64,000 nt of DNA from NCBI GenBank assembly GCA_963757805.1, contig CAVWSM010000013.1, positions 62,001-126,000 on the forward strand, given 5' to 3'. The notes under the pieces are model-generated. The model did no database searches and was not told the DNA's origin. It saw nothing but the letters and a program-made list of their open reading frames with translations. Source of the DNA: CAVWSM01 sp963757805. Its GTDB lineage: Bacteria; Actinomycetota; Actinomycetes; Jiangellales; Jiangellaceae. Below, piece by piece: positions 1 through 8,597 of this stretch. Numbering within the stretch: position 1 is the stretch's first letter; every line of letters begins with the position of its first letter. Position numbers and translations under genes: made by a program.

Positions 1-1
1 C

Positions 2-1294
2 CAGGTTGTCGGTTGGTGGGTGCCGTCCACCACGACTGCCAACGCATCTCTGCACCGATTCCTATTCGGTGAGTTCGCCTCCGGTGAGCAGCCCCCGGAG
101 CGCCTCCCGCTCGCCCGCGACCGCGACGTGCGTGCCCGGCTTGACGCGCTTGTCGAGGATTCCGACGGGACCATCGGCATCGAACCGGTCGCCTATGAGC
201 GACAGGCCACGAGGCAGCCCGACGAGTCGGCCGACGAGCAGCTGTCCGCGGCGGCCTTCGACCGGCGGCTAGACATCGGCTGGCGCCGCACCTCCTACAC
301 CGGCCTCACGCGCGCGGTGCACGACCCCGGTGCCGTCGAGGCCGGCGTGAGCAGTGAGCCCGAAGTCGAGGAGCGACAGGACGAGCCAGAGACGACTCGC
401 ACGGTCGACTCTCCCGCCGACCTCGATGAGGCGCTGCTGCAGGCCATGCCCTCACCGCTCGCCGGCCTGCCGTCCGGTCCCGCATTCGGCACTCTCGTGC
501 ACAGCGTGCTCGAGGAGGTCGACACCACCGCTGCCGATCTTGCCGCCGAGCTGCGACTGCGCTGCGCGACCGCGGTCGAGGCCCGACTCGGCACGCCGGT
601 CGACGCGGCGGCGCTGGCGGCGGGGTTGCTGCCGGTGCTCGACACGCCGCTTGGCGCACTGGCCGGCGGTGCTCGGTTGCGCGACATCGCACCGGGCGAT
701 CGCCTCGCCGAGCTCGCCTTCGAGCTGCCGCTGGCCGGCGGCGACTCGGCCGACCGGGCGTCGGCGACCGTGGCACGGTTGGCTGCACTGATGCGCGAGC
801 ACTTGCCCAAGGGCGATCCGCTGCTTTCCTACCCCGACTCGCTGGACGTGCCAGCGTTGCGCTCCCAGCAGCTGCGTGGCTACCTGACGGGCAGCATCGA
901 CGCGGTCCTGCGGGTTGGTGCAACGGCGGCTAAGCCGCGCTACGTCGTTGTCGACTACAAGACCAACTGGCTGGGTGGCTTCGGGCCTGACGGCGCCGAG
1001 CCCCTGACCGCGTGGCACTACCGGCCGGCCTCGATGGCGGCCGAGATGGTGCACGCGCACTATCCCCTGCAAGCGCTGCTCTATTCGGTCGCGCTGCACC
1101 GGTTCCTGCGATGGCGGCAGCCGTCCTACGACCCGGCAGTGCATCTCGGCGGCGTGCTCTACCTCTTCGTACGTGGGATGTGCGGGCCGGAGACTCCCGT
1201 CATCGGCGGCACCCCCTGCGGGGTCTTCGAGTGGGCTCCCCCGACCGACCTTGTGATAGCCGCGTCGGCGCTCCTCGCCGGAGGTGCACGATGA
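2..1294 (+). CDS. recB: RecB C-terminal part (exodeoxyribonuclease V beta subunit), 5' truncated
   Basis: This is the last 430 residues of RecB, the helicase-nuclease subunit of the RecBCD recombination-repair enzyme. The frame is open from base 2, and the residues before the first internal GTG (QVVGWWVPS) fit RecB, so the gene begins outside the window. The visible part is the linker and C-terminal nuclease domain. VVDYKTNW (about nt 948-971) is the RecB-family nuclease motif with its catalytic Asp and Lys, followed by a YPLQALLY segment that matches the QxxxY motif. The stop overlaps the recD start as ATGA, which implies translational coupling. RecC would be expected upstream. The identification is strong. 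The helicase half cannot be seen here. Confidence 0.93.
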   Translation, partial: QVVGWWVPSTTTANASLHRFLFGEFASGEQPPERLPLARDRDVRARLDALVEDSDGTIGIEPVAYERQATRQPDESADEQLSAAAFDRRLDIGWRRTSYTGLTRAVHDPGAVEAGVSSEPEVEERQDEPETTRTVDSPADLDEALLQAMPSPLAGLPSGPAFGTLVHSVLEEVDTTAADLAAELRLRCATAVEARLGTPVDAAALAAGLLPVLDTPLGALAGGARLRDIAPGDRLAELAFELPLAGGDSADRASATVARLAALMREHLPKGDPLLSYPDSLDVPALRSQQLRGYLTGSIDAVLRVGATAAKPRYVVVDYKTNWLGGFGPDGAEPLTAWHYRPASMAAEMVHAHYPLQALLYSVALHRFLRWRQPSYDPAVHLGGVLYLFVRGMCGPETPVIGGTPCGVFEWAPPTDLVIAASALLAGGAR

Positions 1295-3171
1295 CCGCCG
1301 ACGTCCACGACCTGCGGCTCGCGCTGCGGGCATCGGGACTGCTGGCGCAGTTCAACGCCGGCGGAGTCCTGTCGGCCGCTGACGTACACGTCGCTCGCAC
1401 GCTCGCACGGTTGGCCGATGAGGCCGACGAGCAGGTGCTGCTGGCCGTGGCACTGGCGGTCCGGGCCGTCCGTCAGGAGGGATCGGTCTGCGTCGACCTC
1501 AGCGGCGCGCATGTCTCAATCGGAGAGGTCGACGTCGACGCCGACCCCTCGACGCTGCCCTGGCCTGATGTCGACGAGTGGTACGCCGCCTGTCGGGCCA
1601 GTCCGCTGGTCGCGGAGGGCATCGACGGTCCGGCCGACCGGCCGGTTCGGTTGATTGGCGAGCTGCTATACCTCGACCGCTACTGGCGTGAGGAACAACT
1701 CGTCCGCGCCGAGCTGGCTGACCGGGCCACCCGCACAGCACCCGAAGTCGACGAGGCGCGGCTGCTCGTCGTCCTGAGCCAGCTCTATCCCGACGTGGCG
1801 ACCAACCATCAGCGTCTGGCGGTGGCTGCCTCGATCACCGGGTTGCTCACGACGGTCGCCGGTGGTCCCGGCACCGGCAAGACCACGACTGTGGCACGGC
1901 TGCTGGCGGCACTCGCGGCGCTGTCTGACCAGCCACCTCGTGTCGCGCTGGCCGCACCCACGGGCAAGGCGGCTGCGCGGCTGCAGGAGGCCGTGGCTGC
2001 CGCTGCGGAAAGCCTTACCAGGGCAGACCTTCCGGCGCCGGCAGCGACTGGCGCATCGACGTTGCACCGGCTGCTGGGCTGGCGACCCGATTCGCACAGC
2101 AGGTTCCGCTACAACCGTGACAACCGGCTGCCGTTCGACGTCGTCATCGTCGACGAAACCTCGATGGTGTCGCTCACGATGATGTCCCGGCTGCTCGAGG
2201 CCCTGCGCCCCGACACCCGCCTGGTGCTGGTCGGCGACCCCGACCAGCTGGCATCGGTCGAGGCCGGCGCCGTGCTCGGCGACCTGGTGCACCGCGAGCC
2301 CCGCGCGGCACCCGACGCGCGCGCCACCCGCCTCGCGTCCTTGCTGCCAGCCGACTTCGCACCGAGAGCCGAGGTGGAGGCAGAGCTGCGCAACGACGTC
2401 GTCCGGCTGCGCCGTGGCTATCGATTCGGTGACGCGATCGGCGAGCTGGCCGATGCGATCCGCGACGGCGATGCCGACAAGGCGATGTCGGTGCTTCGGG
2501 CCGGAGCGGACGAGGTGGAGTTCGTCGAGGCGAGCGCGGTCGATCGCCGTTCCACGGTGGTGTTGGCGCGACTGCGACGCGACGTCGTGGACAGCGGACG
2601 GGCTCTCATCGATGCGGCTCGCGCAGGCGACGCGCAGGCTGCTCTCGACGCCCTGGAGCACCACAGGTTGCTATGCGCGCACCGGGTAGGCCCGCATGGT
2701 GTTGCCAGCTGGGCCGCCGAGGTCGAGCGGTGGCTGCGCGATGCCATCGACGGCTACGGTGCGGAAGGCGACTGGTATGTCGGACGGCCACTGCTGGTGA
2801 CCGCCAACGACTACGAGATCGGGCTCTACAACGGCGACACCGGTGTGGTCGTCGACGACGGCGACGGCGGTCTGGTGGCAGCGTTCGGGCGGGGCAGCGA
2901 TCCGGTGCTGCGTCCGCCGAGCCGGCTCAGCAACGTCACCACGGTGCACGCGATGACCGTGCACCGCAGCCAGGGCAGCCAGTTTCGGCGCGTCTCGGTG
3001 CTCCTGCCCGAGCCTTCGTCACGATTGCTCACCCGCGAGCTGCTCTACACCGCGGTCACGCGGGCCCGCGCCCACGTCCGGCTCGTCGGAGCCGAGGAGT
3101 CAGTGCGCGCCGCGATCGCCCGGCCTGTGGTGCGGGCCAGCGGGCTGCGCGCTCGACGCGTGGGCAGCTAA
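1291..3171 (+). CDS. recD: RecD, exodeoxyribonuclease V alpha subunit
   Basis: This 626-residue SF1B helicase is the 5'-3' motor of RecBCD, which processes double-strand breaks. The ATG at 1291 overlaps the recB stop and the protein starts in the usual way for RecD, so I prefer it to in-frame upstream starts that lie inside recB. Walker A is GGPGTGKTTT near residues 191-200. Walker B follows as VIVDETSMVS, and the C-terminal motifs VHRSQGSQF and LYTAVTRAR complete a functional helicase. Length is normal for the family. The gene ends 3 nt inside a convergent DinB-family gene. No sign of damage is visible. Confidence 0.95.
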   Translation: MTADVHDLRLALRASGLLAQFNAGGVLSAADVHVARTLARLADEADEQVLLAVALAVRAVRQEGSVCVDLSGAHVSIGEVDVDADPSTLPWPDVDEWYAACRASPLVAEGIDGPADRPVRLIGELLYLDRYWREEQLVRAELADRATRTAPEVDEARLLVVLSQLYPDVATNHQRLAVAASITGLLTTVAGGPGTGKTTTVARLLAALAALSDQPPRVALAAPTGKAAARLQEAVAAAAESLTRADLPAPAATGASTLHRLLGWRPDSHSRFRYNRDNRLPFDVVIVDETSMVSLTMMSRLLEALRPDTRLVLVGDPDQLASVEAGAVLGDLVHREPRAAPDARATRLASLLPADFAPRAEVEAELRNDVVRLRRGYRFGDAIGELADAIRDGDADKAMSVLRAGADEVEFVEASAVDRRSTVVLARLRRDVVDSGRALIDAARAGDAQAALDALEHHRLLCAHRVGPHGVASWAAEVERWLRDAIDGYGAEGDWYVGRPLLVTANDYEIGLYNGDTGVVVDDGDGGLVAAFGRGSDPVLRPPSRLSNVTTVHAMTVHRSQGSQFRRVSVLLPEPSSRLLTRELLYTAVTRARAHVRLVGAEESVRAAIARPVVRASGLRARRVGS

Positions 3172-3674
3172 CGTCCGAGCACACCCCGCACGTACGCCGC
3201 CTGGCCGACGTGTTGCAGATCGTCGCTGATCACACTGACCAGCCGCACGCCCAGAGTCACCGGTGGGTCCCAGCGAGAGTCGACCACGCGGTCGAGATCG
3301 GCGTCACGCAGGCCGCGCACGTACGCGATCGTGCTCTCGTGCACCGCGTCGTAGTAGCCGGTCAGGAGCTTCCCCGACTCCACACGCACGGCCTCGACGT
3401 CGGCCGATCGGTGGCCGTAGCCCGTCGCGCGTTTCCGGAACGGGAGGCCGAACCGGTCGAACCAACCGGCAGCGGTCCAGAGCTGTTCCGTCCCGGCAAC
3501 ATCGGCCACGTGATCGTCCTGGGTTCGCGTAAGGTGCCAGATCAGCCAGGCAATCGAGTTGGTCTTGCCCTCGATGCGGAACTCCAGCTGGTCCGGGGTC
3601 AGCCCCGCAACCGCGGCGTGCACCTCCTCCTGCACGCGGCCGAAGGCGTCGCGGATGACTTCTGTGCCGTGCAT
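3168..3674 (-). CDS. DinB-superfamily (four-helix bundle) protein
   Basis: This 168-residue protein belongs to the DinB/YfiT-like superfamily, a metal-binding four-helix bundle. In actinobacteria many members are mycothiol-dependent transferases. The typical motifs are present: IWHLTRTQDDH in the first half and DDLQHVGQ near the C-terminus supply candidate metal-ligand histidines. I chose the ATG at 3674 because GGAAGGGA lies at the right distance upstream. Longer in-frame starts add a low-quality leader. The stop overlaps the recD stop from the opposite strand. The substrate is unknown, and the link to mycothiol is inference from the family. Confidence 0.85.
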   Translation of the reverse strand: MHGTEVIRDAFGRVQEEVHAAVAGLTPDQLEFRIEGKTNSIAWLIWHLTRTQDDHVADVAGTEQLWTAAGWFDRFGLPFRKRATGYGHRSADVEAVRVESGKLLTGYYDAVHESTIAYVRGLRDADLDRVVDSRWDPPVTLGVRLVSVISDDLQHVGQAAYVRGVLGR

Positions 3675-3804
3675 TGCCCGTCCCTTCCGAGGGCGGTTAA
3701 CTCGGGCACAAGTGTGGCAGTCAGCCGCGGCTTGAGGACAGAAGCTGACCGCATGCCTCCCTAGGCTCGAAGCAATCGGACGCACCGCAGCGAAGGGAAA
3801 AGAC

Positions 3805-4974
3805 GTGAGCGTTCAGACCAGCACCGACACGGCCGTCACCCCGTTCCGGATCAACGTGCCGCAGGCCGCCCTCGAAGATCTCCGAGACCGGTTGAACCAC
3901 ACCCGCTGGCCCTCGGAGATCCCCGGCGTCGGCTGGACTCGTGGCGTGCCGGTCGATTACCTGCGCGGGCTCGCCGGGCACTGGCGGGACTCGTACGACT
4001 GGCGCAAGCACGAGGCGCAGCTCAACCAGCTGCCCCAGTTCACCACCACGATCGACGGGCAGAACATCCACTTCATCCATGTCCGGTCCCCAGAACCTGA
4101 CGCGATGCCGCTGGTCCTCTCGCACGGCTGGCCAGGCTCGTTCATCGAGTTCCTCGAGGTCATCGGCCCGCTCACCGACCCGCGCGCCCACGGCGGCGAC
4201 CCGGCCGACGCGTTCCACGTCGTGATCCCGTCGATCCCCGGCTACGGCTTCTCCGGGCCGATCACGGAAGCCGGGTGGGGGTCGAAGCGGGTGGCCCAGG
4301 CGTTCGCCGAGCTGATGCGCCGCCTCGGCTACGACCGCTACGGCGCGCAGGGCGGCGACTACGGCGCCTTCGTCACCGCCGACCTCGCCCGCGTCGACAC
4401 CGACCACGTCGTGGGCATCCACCTCAACGCCGCCACGTTCGGTTTCATCCCCTGGGGCGACGTCGACGAAGCGACCCGGGCCGCGATGACGGAGTCGGAG
4501 CGGGCACGGCTGGACCGCCTCGCGAACTACCTGGAAGACCAGAGCGGCTACATGAAGGTGCACTCCACGCGTCCGCAGACGATCGGGTACGCGCTCAATG
4601 ACTCGCCGGTCGGCCAGCTGGCCTGGATCGTCGAGAAGTTCAAGGAATGGACCGACGGTGCCGAGGTGCCGGAGGACGCCGTCGACCGCGACCGCATGCT
4701 CACCGACGTGATGCTCTACTGGCTCAACGGCTCGGGTGCATCCTCGGCGCACCTCTACTACGAGAGCATGCACGGAGGTGAATGGCCGACCCCAGTGTCA
4801 GTGCCGACCGGGGTCGCCGTCTTCGCGCAAGATGTCGCGATCCGTCAGTACGGCGAGCAGGGATTCCAGATCACGCACTGGTCGGAGTTCGACCGCGGTG
4901 GCCACTTCGCCGCGTGGGAGGCACCGGACCTTTTCGTGCAGGACGTTCGGGCGTTCTTCCGGACGGTGCGCTAG
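3805..4974 (+). CDS. Epoxide hydrolase (EHN-type alpha/beta hydrolase)
   Basis: This 389-residue enzyme has the N-terminal EHN domain (FRINVPQAALEDLRDRLNHT) followed by an alpha/beta-hydrolase fold, as in microsomal-type epoxide hydrolases. HGWPGS (nt about 4123-4140) forms the oxyanion-hole region. GGDYGAF carries the nucleophilic Asp, and GGHFAAWE near the end carries the catalytic His. It would open an epoxide to a diol by way of an ester intermediate. The GTG at 3805 follows a GAAGGGA ribosome site. It is a single gene with a convergent small zinc-ribbon gene at its 3' end. The substrate cannot be told from sequence. Confidence 0.92.
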   Translation: MSVQTSTDTAVTPFRINVPQAALEDLRDRLNHTRWPSEIPGVGWTRGVPVDYLRGLAGHWRDSYDWRKHEAQLNQLPQFTTTIDGQNIHFIHVRSPEPDAMPLVLSHGWPGSFIEFLEVIGPLTDPRAHGGDPADAFHVVIPSIPGYGFSGPITEAGWGSKRVAQAFAELMRRLGYDRYGAQGGDYGAFVTADLARVDTDHVVGIHLNAATFGFIPWGDVDEATRAAMTESERARLDRLANYLEDQSGYMKVHSTRPQTIGYALNDSPVGQLAWIVEKFKEWTDGAEVPEDAVDRDRMLTDVMLYWLNGSGASSAHLYYESMHGGEWPTPVSVPTGVAVFAQDVAIRQYGEQGFQITHWSEFDRGGHFAAWEAPDLFVQDVRAFFRTVR

Positions 4975-5183
4975 CCCGCGGCGGGCAGCATCGACGCCGG
5001 CATGTAGAACCAGTGCCGGTCGACACACCGCACGAAGACGTGCTCGATCAAACCGTCTGTCGATCCGAGAGCGTCGCGACGCGACACCTCGGCGGGCGCG
5101 CCGCACTCCGGGCAGCCGACGAGGTCGAGCGCGCTCGGTGGTGTGTGCGACCGCAGGGCGGGTCGCCGCTCGATGAATTCCAT
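4971..5183 (-). CDS. Small zinc-ribbon-like protein of unknown function (70 aa)
   Basis: This is a small protein of 70 residues. The ATG at 5183 has a strong AGGGAGGGCG ribosome site 3 nt upstream. It contains a GCPECG pair and a later RCVDRHWFY segment, so three or four Cys/His residues could bind one zinc ion. I do not recognise the family with certainty. Similar short Cys proteins are common in actinobacteria. It converges with the epoxide hydrolase and the two stops overlap by 4 nt. No operon partner is visible. Confidence 0.65.
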   Translation of the reverse strand: MEFIERRPALRSHTPPSALDLVGCPECGAPAEVSRRDALGSTDGLIEHVFVRCVDRHWFYMPASMLPAAG

Positions 5184-5444
5184 GACGCCCTCCCTAGCGC
5201 TCCCATGTCGGCTGTGTCTGAGAAGGAGCACTGGGGAGACGTCATAAATACGTGGCTGCCGGCCCGGCCGGTTCACGCGCGGCTCGGCGCCGCGTCCCCC
5301 GGTCAGTCGATCAGCGCCCCGCAGCTGATGTTGGCCGTCGCCGCAGTCATCCTGCGGGCCGTCGTTGGGCTTGCTGCCCGGGAGTCGATGTGTCCAGTCG
5401 CCGTTCGACATGATGATCGAAAGACAACGCGGGAGGTTCCATCC

Positions 5445-5783
5445 ATGATCGTTCGTACCTGGCGCGGATGGGTGCGTGCCGAGGACGCCGCAGCGTACGT
5501 CACGTACATCGACGAGACCGGCATGCGCGAGTACCGCGAAACACCAGGCAACCTGGCTGCCTTCATGCTGCGGCGCGACCTCGACGACGCCCGTACGGAG
5601 TTCGTCACAATCAGCTTCTGGGAGTCGATGGACTCAATCCGCGCGTTCGCCGGCGACAATGTCGAGCAGGCCGTGTACTACCCGGAGGACGAGCAGTTCC
5701 TCGTCGACAAGGAGGACTTCGTCACGCACTTCGAGGTGGCGTCGGCAGCAGCCGCGGCCGACTGGGCGAGTGCGTTGAGCTAG
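5445..5783 (+). CDS. Antibiotic biosynthesis monooxygenase (ABM)-like protein
   Basis: This 112-residue protein begins MIVRTWRGWV and contains FVTISFWESMDSIRAFAG, a pattern typical of small dimeric alpha/beta ABM or DUF4188-like proteins, which include cofactor-free monooxygenases and stress proteins. The ATG at 5445 follows GGGAGG at a 6-nt distance. The upstream 260 bases (5184-5444) contain no gene that I can support. It converges with the TetR gene, and the stops overlap by 4 nt. No catalytic residue can be assigned, so the enzymatic role is open. Confidence 0.75.
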   Translation: MIVRTWRGWVRAEDAAAYVTYIDETGMREYRETPGNLAAFMLRRDLDDARTEFVTISFWESMDSIRAFAGDNVEQAVYYPEDEQFLVDKEDFVTHFEVASAAAAADWASALS

Positions 5784-6634
5784 TGCTCTCCGCGTTCCCG
5801 CCGGCGGCGCTCAACGAAAACCTCGACGCCGTCCAGGACGATCCCGATGGCAAAGCTCAGGTCGTCGAGCTGCGGGTCGTGATCGGTCGTTCGCTCCTCG
5901 TGTACGGCGCGATGCAACGCCGGATGCCGCTCGGGGTCGACGACGAGAGCGAGCATGTCCTCGAGGCCGGCGAACGGATCGGCCGCGGCGATCGCGGCGG
6001 GGTCCAGCTCGTCCTCGGGCGTGTCTGCCGGCAACCCGGCCGCGGCACGGGCACCCTCGACCGAGGCGCGTCGGGTCTCGACCTGGACCCGACTCTCGCC
6101 CAGCACGTGCTCGGCAAGCATCCCCAGCACCATGAACTTCTCCTCCGTGCCCAGCCCGGTCGGCTCGAGCAACGCGAACCCGGTCTCGAGCCACGCGACC
6201 CTGTTTGGCCCTGGCAGCGTCGTGGTCAGCGGTAGCTCGAGGTACCAAGGCCGCGCCATGATCATTTCGATCTGGGCGCGCGTCCAGTGCTCCAACCCGG
6301 TACGCCAGTCGACCGCGCCTGAACGCGGATCGGGAACCACGTCGGGCGGCATTTGCCCGGCCACATCGGCCATCAGCACCAGCAGCTCATCCTTGCTGCT
6401 GACATAGCGGTACAGCGCCATGCTCGTGACTCCCAGCGCCTCCCCAACGCGAGCCATGGACACCGCGGCCAGCCCCTCCGAGTCGGCGATCTCGATGGCC
6501 GCCTCGGTGATCCTGGCCAGGCTCAGCGCGGGTTTCGGCCCTCGGCGCGGACGCGATCCTGGGCCCCAGAGGCGCTGCAGCGCCGGCGGCAGCTCCAGCC
6601 GACCCTCATCGCCCACCGTGTCGTCTGTGCTCAC
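5780..6634 (-). CDS. TetR-family transcriptional repressor of the adjacent ABC exporter
   Basis: This 284-residue regulator has an N-terminal helix-turn-helix (ITEAAIEIADSEGLAAVSMARVGEALGVTSMALYRYVSSKDEL) and a C-terminal TetR_C ligand domain. I chose the GTG at 6634 because AGAGAGGAGG lies 5 nt upstream; the longer open frame would run across the operator. It is divergent from a drug-type ABC exporter at 6748, the standard layout for a repressor that controls both itself and the exporter. A 52-bp palindrome sits between them. The inducer is unknown. The HTH is intact and the length is somewhat above average because of a long N-terminal tail. Confidence 0.9.
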   Translation of the reverse strand: MSTDDTVGDEGRLELPPALQRLWGPGSRPRRGPKPALSLARITEAAIEIADSEGLAAVSMARVGEALGVTSMALYRYVSSKDELLVLMADVAGQMPPDVVPDPRSGAVDWRTGLEHWTRAQIEMIMARPWYLELPLTTTLPGPNRVAWLETGFALLEPTGLGTEEKFMVLGMLAEHVLGESRVQVETRRASVEGARAAAGLPADTPEDELDPAAIAAADPFAGLEDMLALVVDPERHPALHRAVHEERTTDHDPQLDDLSFAIGIVLDGVEVFVERRRRERGEH

Positions 6635-6668
6635 GGAACCTCCTCTCTCTTGACCCGCGGCAGAAACC

Positions 6669-6720
6669 GTGTATATCGTAAACTCAATCGTATCTGCCAT
6701 AAGCAGTTTACGGCATACAC
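6669..6720. promoter_or_regulatory. Probable TetR operator (inverted repeat)
   Basis: Two 16-base arms, GTGTATATCGTAAACT at 6669-6684 and AGTTTACGGCATACAC at 6705-6720, form an inverted repeat with 14 of 16 positions paired and a 20-base spacer. It lies between the divergent TetR start (6634) and ABC ATPase start (6748), and it is much AT-richer than its surroundings. Binding by the adjacent TetR protein is inferred from position and symmetry. Confidence 0.75.
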
Positions 6721-6747
6721 ACAGTCACAGGCTAAGGGGAACCACCG

Positions 6748-7735
6748 ATGCCCGCACGACCACACACCTCTGACGTCGTCATCCGCGCCGAGGGCCTGGG
6801 CAAGAGCTTCGGCTCAGCCCGCCGCCCCGTCACCGTGCTGGACGACGTCGACCTGACCCTGCACCGGGGCGAAGTGCTCGCCCTGCTCGGCCCGAACGGC
6901 GCCGGCAAGACGACCACGGTCCGCATCCTCGCCACATTGCTCAAGCCCGATGCCGGCCGCGCCACCGTGGCCGGGCTCGACGTCGTCCGAGACGCCGCAC
7001 GAATCCGCGAGGTGATCAGCCTCACTGGCCAGTACGCGTCGGTCGACGAAAAGCAGTCAGCGGTCGAGAACCTCACGATGATGGGCAAGCTCTTCCACCT
7101 GCCCAGGAGCACGTCTGCGCGCCCGCGTGGCCGAACTGATCGAGGCGGTCGACCTGGCCGAGGCCGCGACCCGCCGCGTCGCGACGTACTCCGGTGGCAT
7201 GCGCCGGCGGCTCGACCTCGCCGCCGGACTGCTGACGCGGCCTCAGGTGATGTTCCTCGACGAGCCCACCACCGGCCTCGACCCGCGCAGCCGCCAAGCC
7301 ATGTGGGACGTGATTCGGGAGGTCGTCGCCGGAGGCACGAGCCTGCTGCTCACGACGCAGTACCTCGAGGAGGCCGACAAGCTCGCCGACCGCATCTCGC
7401 TGCTCGACGGCGGCAAGGTCGTCGCCGACGGCACCGCCGCTGAGCTCAAGGCGCAGATCGGTGACGCAGGCGTCGAGCTCACCTTCGCCGACGTCGCGGA
7501 GGCGTCACGGGCGGCGGCAGCTGTCCGAACACCCAGCCCTTCGTCGCGCGTGCTGCGGGTGCCGACGGACGGGTCGGTGGCACACGTACGCAACGTCCTG
7601 GGTGCTGTCGACGACGCCGGCATCGTCCCCGAGCGCTGGGAGGTCCGCGCGCCGTCGCTCGACGACGTCTTCCTCACCCTCACCGGGCACGCCGCCCGCA
7701 CCACTGATGCAGATGAAGATGGAGCAGCCGCATGA
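6748..7735 (+). pseudogene. Drug-efflux ABC transporter ATPase (DrrA-like), reading frame broken once
   Basis: This is the ATP-binding subunit of a daunorubicin-resistance-type ABC exporter. The first frame carries GPNGAGKTTT (Walker A). The second frame carries YSGGMRRRLDLA (signature), MFLDEPTTGLDP (Walker B) and a C-terminal region ending near SLDDVFLTLTG, as in DrrA. The two halves lie in different frames that meet near nt 7105-7120. Removing one base there gives a continuous 328-residue protein with a plausible FHLP-to-RARVAELIEAVDL junction. The total length of 3n+1 agrees with a single inserted base. The gene overlaps the permease start (ATGA). This is either a sequencing or assembly indel or a recent frameshift mutation. 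Confidence 0.85.
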
Positions 7736-8551
7736 GCGTCTCGACCCTCACACAACCTTCGGCCACCGTCGGCCCATTGTCGCCTGGACCGCTTCGGCGG
7801 TTGGCCGGCGACACCGGCACCATGATCGCGCGCTCGCTGCGGCTGGTGTCACGCGATCCTGACTCGATCATCATGGGCATCGTCCTGCCGGTCATGCTGA
7901 TGGTGCTGTTCGTGCACGTCTTCGGCGGCGCCATGAATGTCGGCGGCGACTACCTGTCCTATGTGACGCCCGGGATCATCCTGCTGTGCGCCGGGTTCGG
8001 TGCAGCAAACACGGCGATCGCCGTGGAGCACGACATGTCCAGCGGCATCATGGACCGCTTCCGGTCGATGCCGGTTGCCAGTGCGACGGTCCTCACCGGG
8101 CACGTCATTGCCAGTGTGGCAAAGAACCTGGTGACCACAGCCGTCGTGTTCGGGGTTGCGTTCCTCATGGGTTTCCGCGCCGACGCTGGGTTGCTCGAGT
8201 GGCTCGGTGCCATCGGCGGTGATCGTCCTCTACGTCCTCGCGATCACGTGGGTCGCGACGTTCGTGGGCGTGCTGGTGCGCTCGCCCGATGCAGCCGGCG
8301 GGTTCACGTTCTTCATGCTTTTCCTGCCGTACGTGTCGAGCGCGTTCGTTCCGGTTGACACGATGCCTGGCTGGCTGCAGGGCTTCGCTGACAACCAGCC
8401 CGTCACGCCGGTCATCGAGACGATCCGCGGCCTGCTCGTCGGCACCGAGCTGGGCAACGCACCAGCTCTCGCGGTCGCCTGGTGTGTCGGGATCTCGGCG
8501 GTGTTCCTCAGCCTCGCCGCCGCAGCCTTCGCCAGGCGCCGACAGCAGTAG
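7732..8551 (+). pseudogene. Drug-efflux ABC transporter permease (DrrB-like), reading frame broken once
   Basis: This is an ABC-2 type membrane subunit that partners the preceding ATPase. The first frame holds the N-terminal region with a membrane segment (IIMGIVLPVMLMVLFVHVF) and the conserved SGIMDRFRSMP loop. The second frame, entered near nt 8215, supplies the later membrane segments and PVTPVIETIRGLL, typical of the DrrB family. Length is 3n+1, so one extra base explains the break, and the repaired product is 272 residues. With two breaks in adjacent genes the exporter is formally non-functional as written, but the wider pattern of indels in this window favours an assembly fault. Confidence 0.83.
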
Positions 8552-8597
8552 GGCTATGTCGTCGCGGCGCCGGTCCACACGCCAGCGCCGCGCCGCG

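Noticed and set aside
6748..8551. Programmed ribosomal frameshifting in the ABC exporter
   Set aside because: No slippery site or stop overlap is visible, two genes are affected, and the same type of break occurs in unrelated housekeeping genes.
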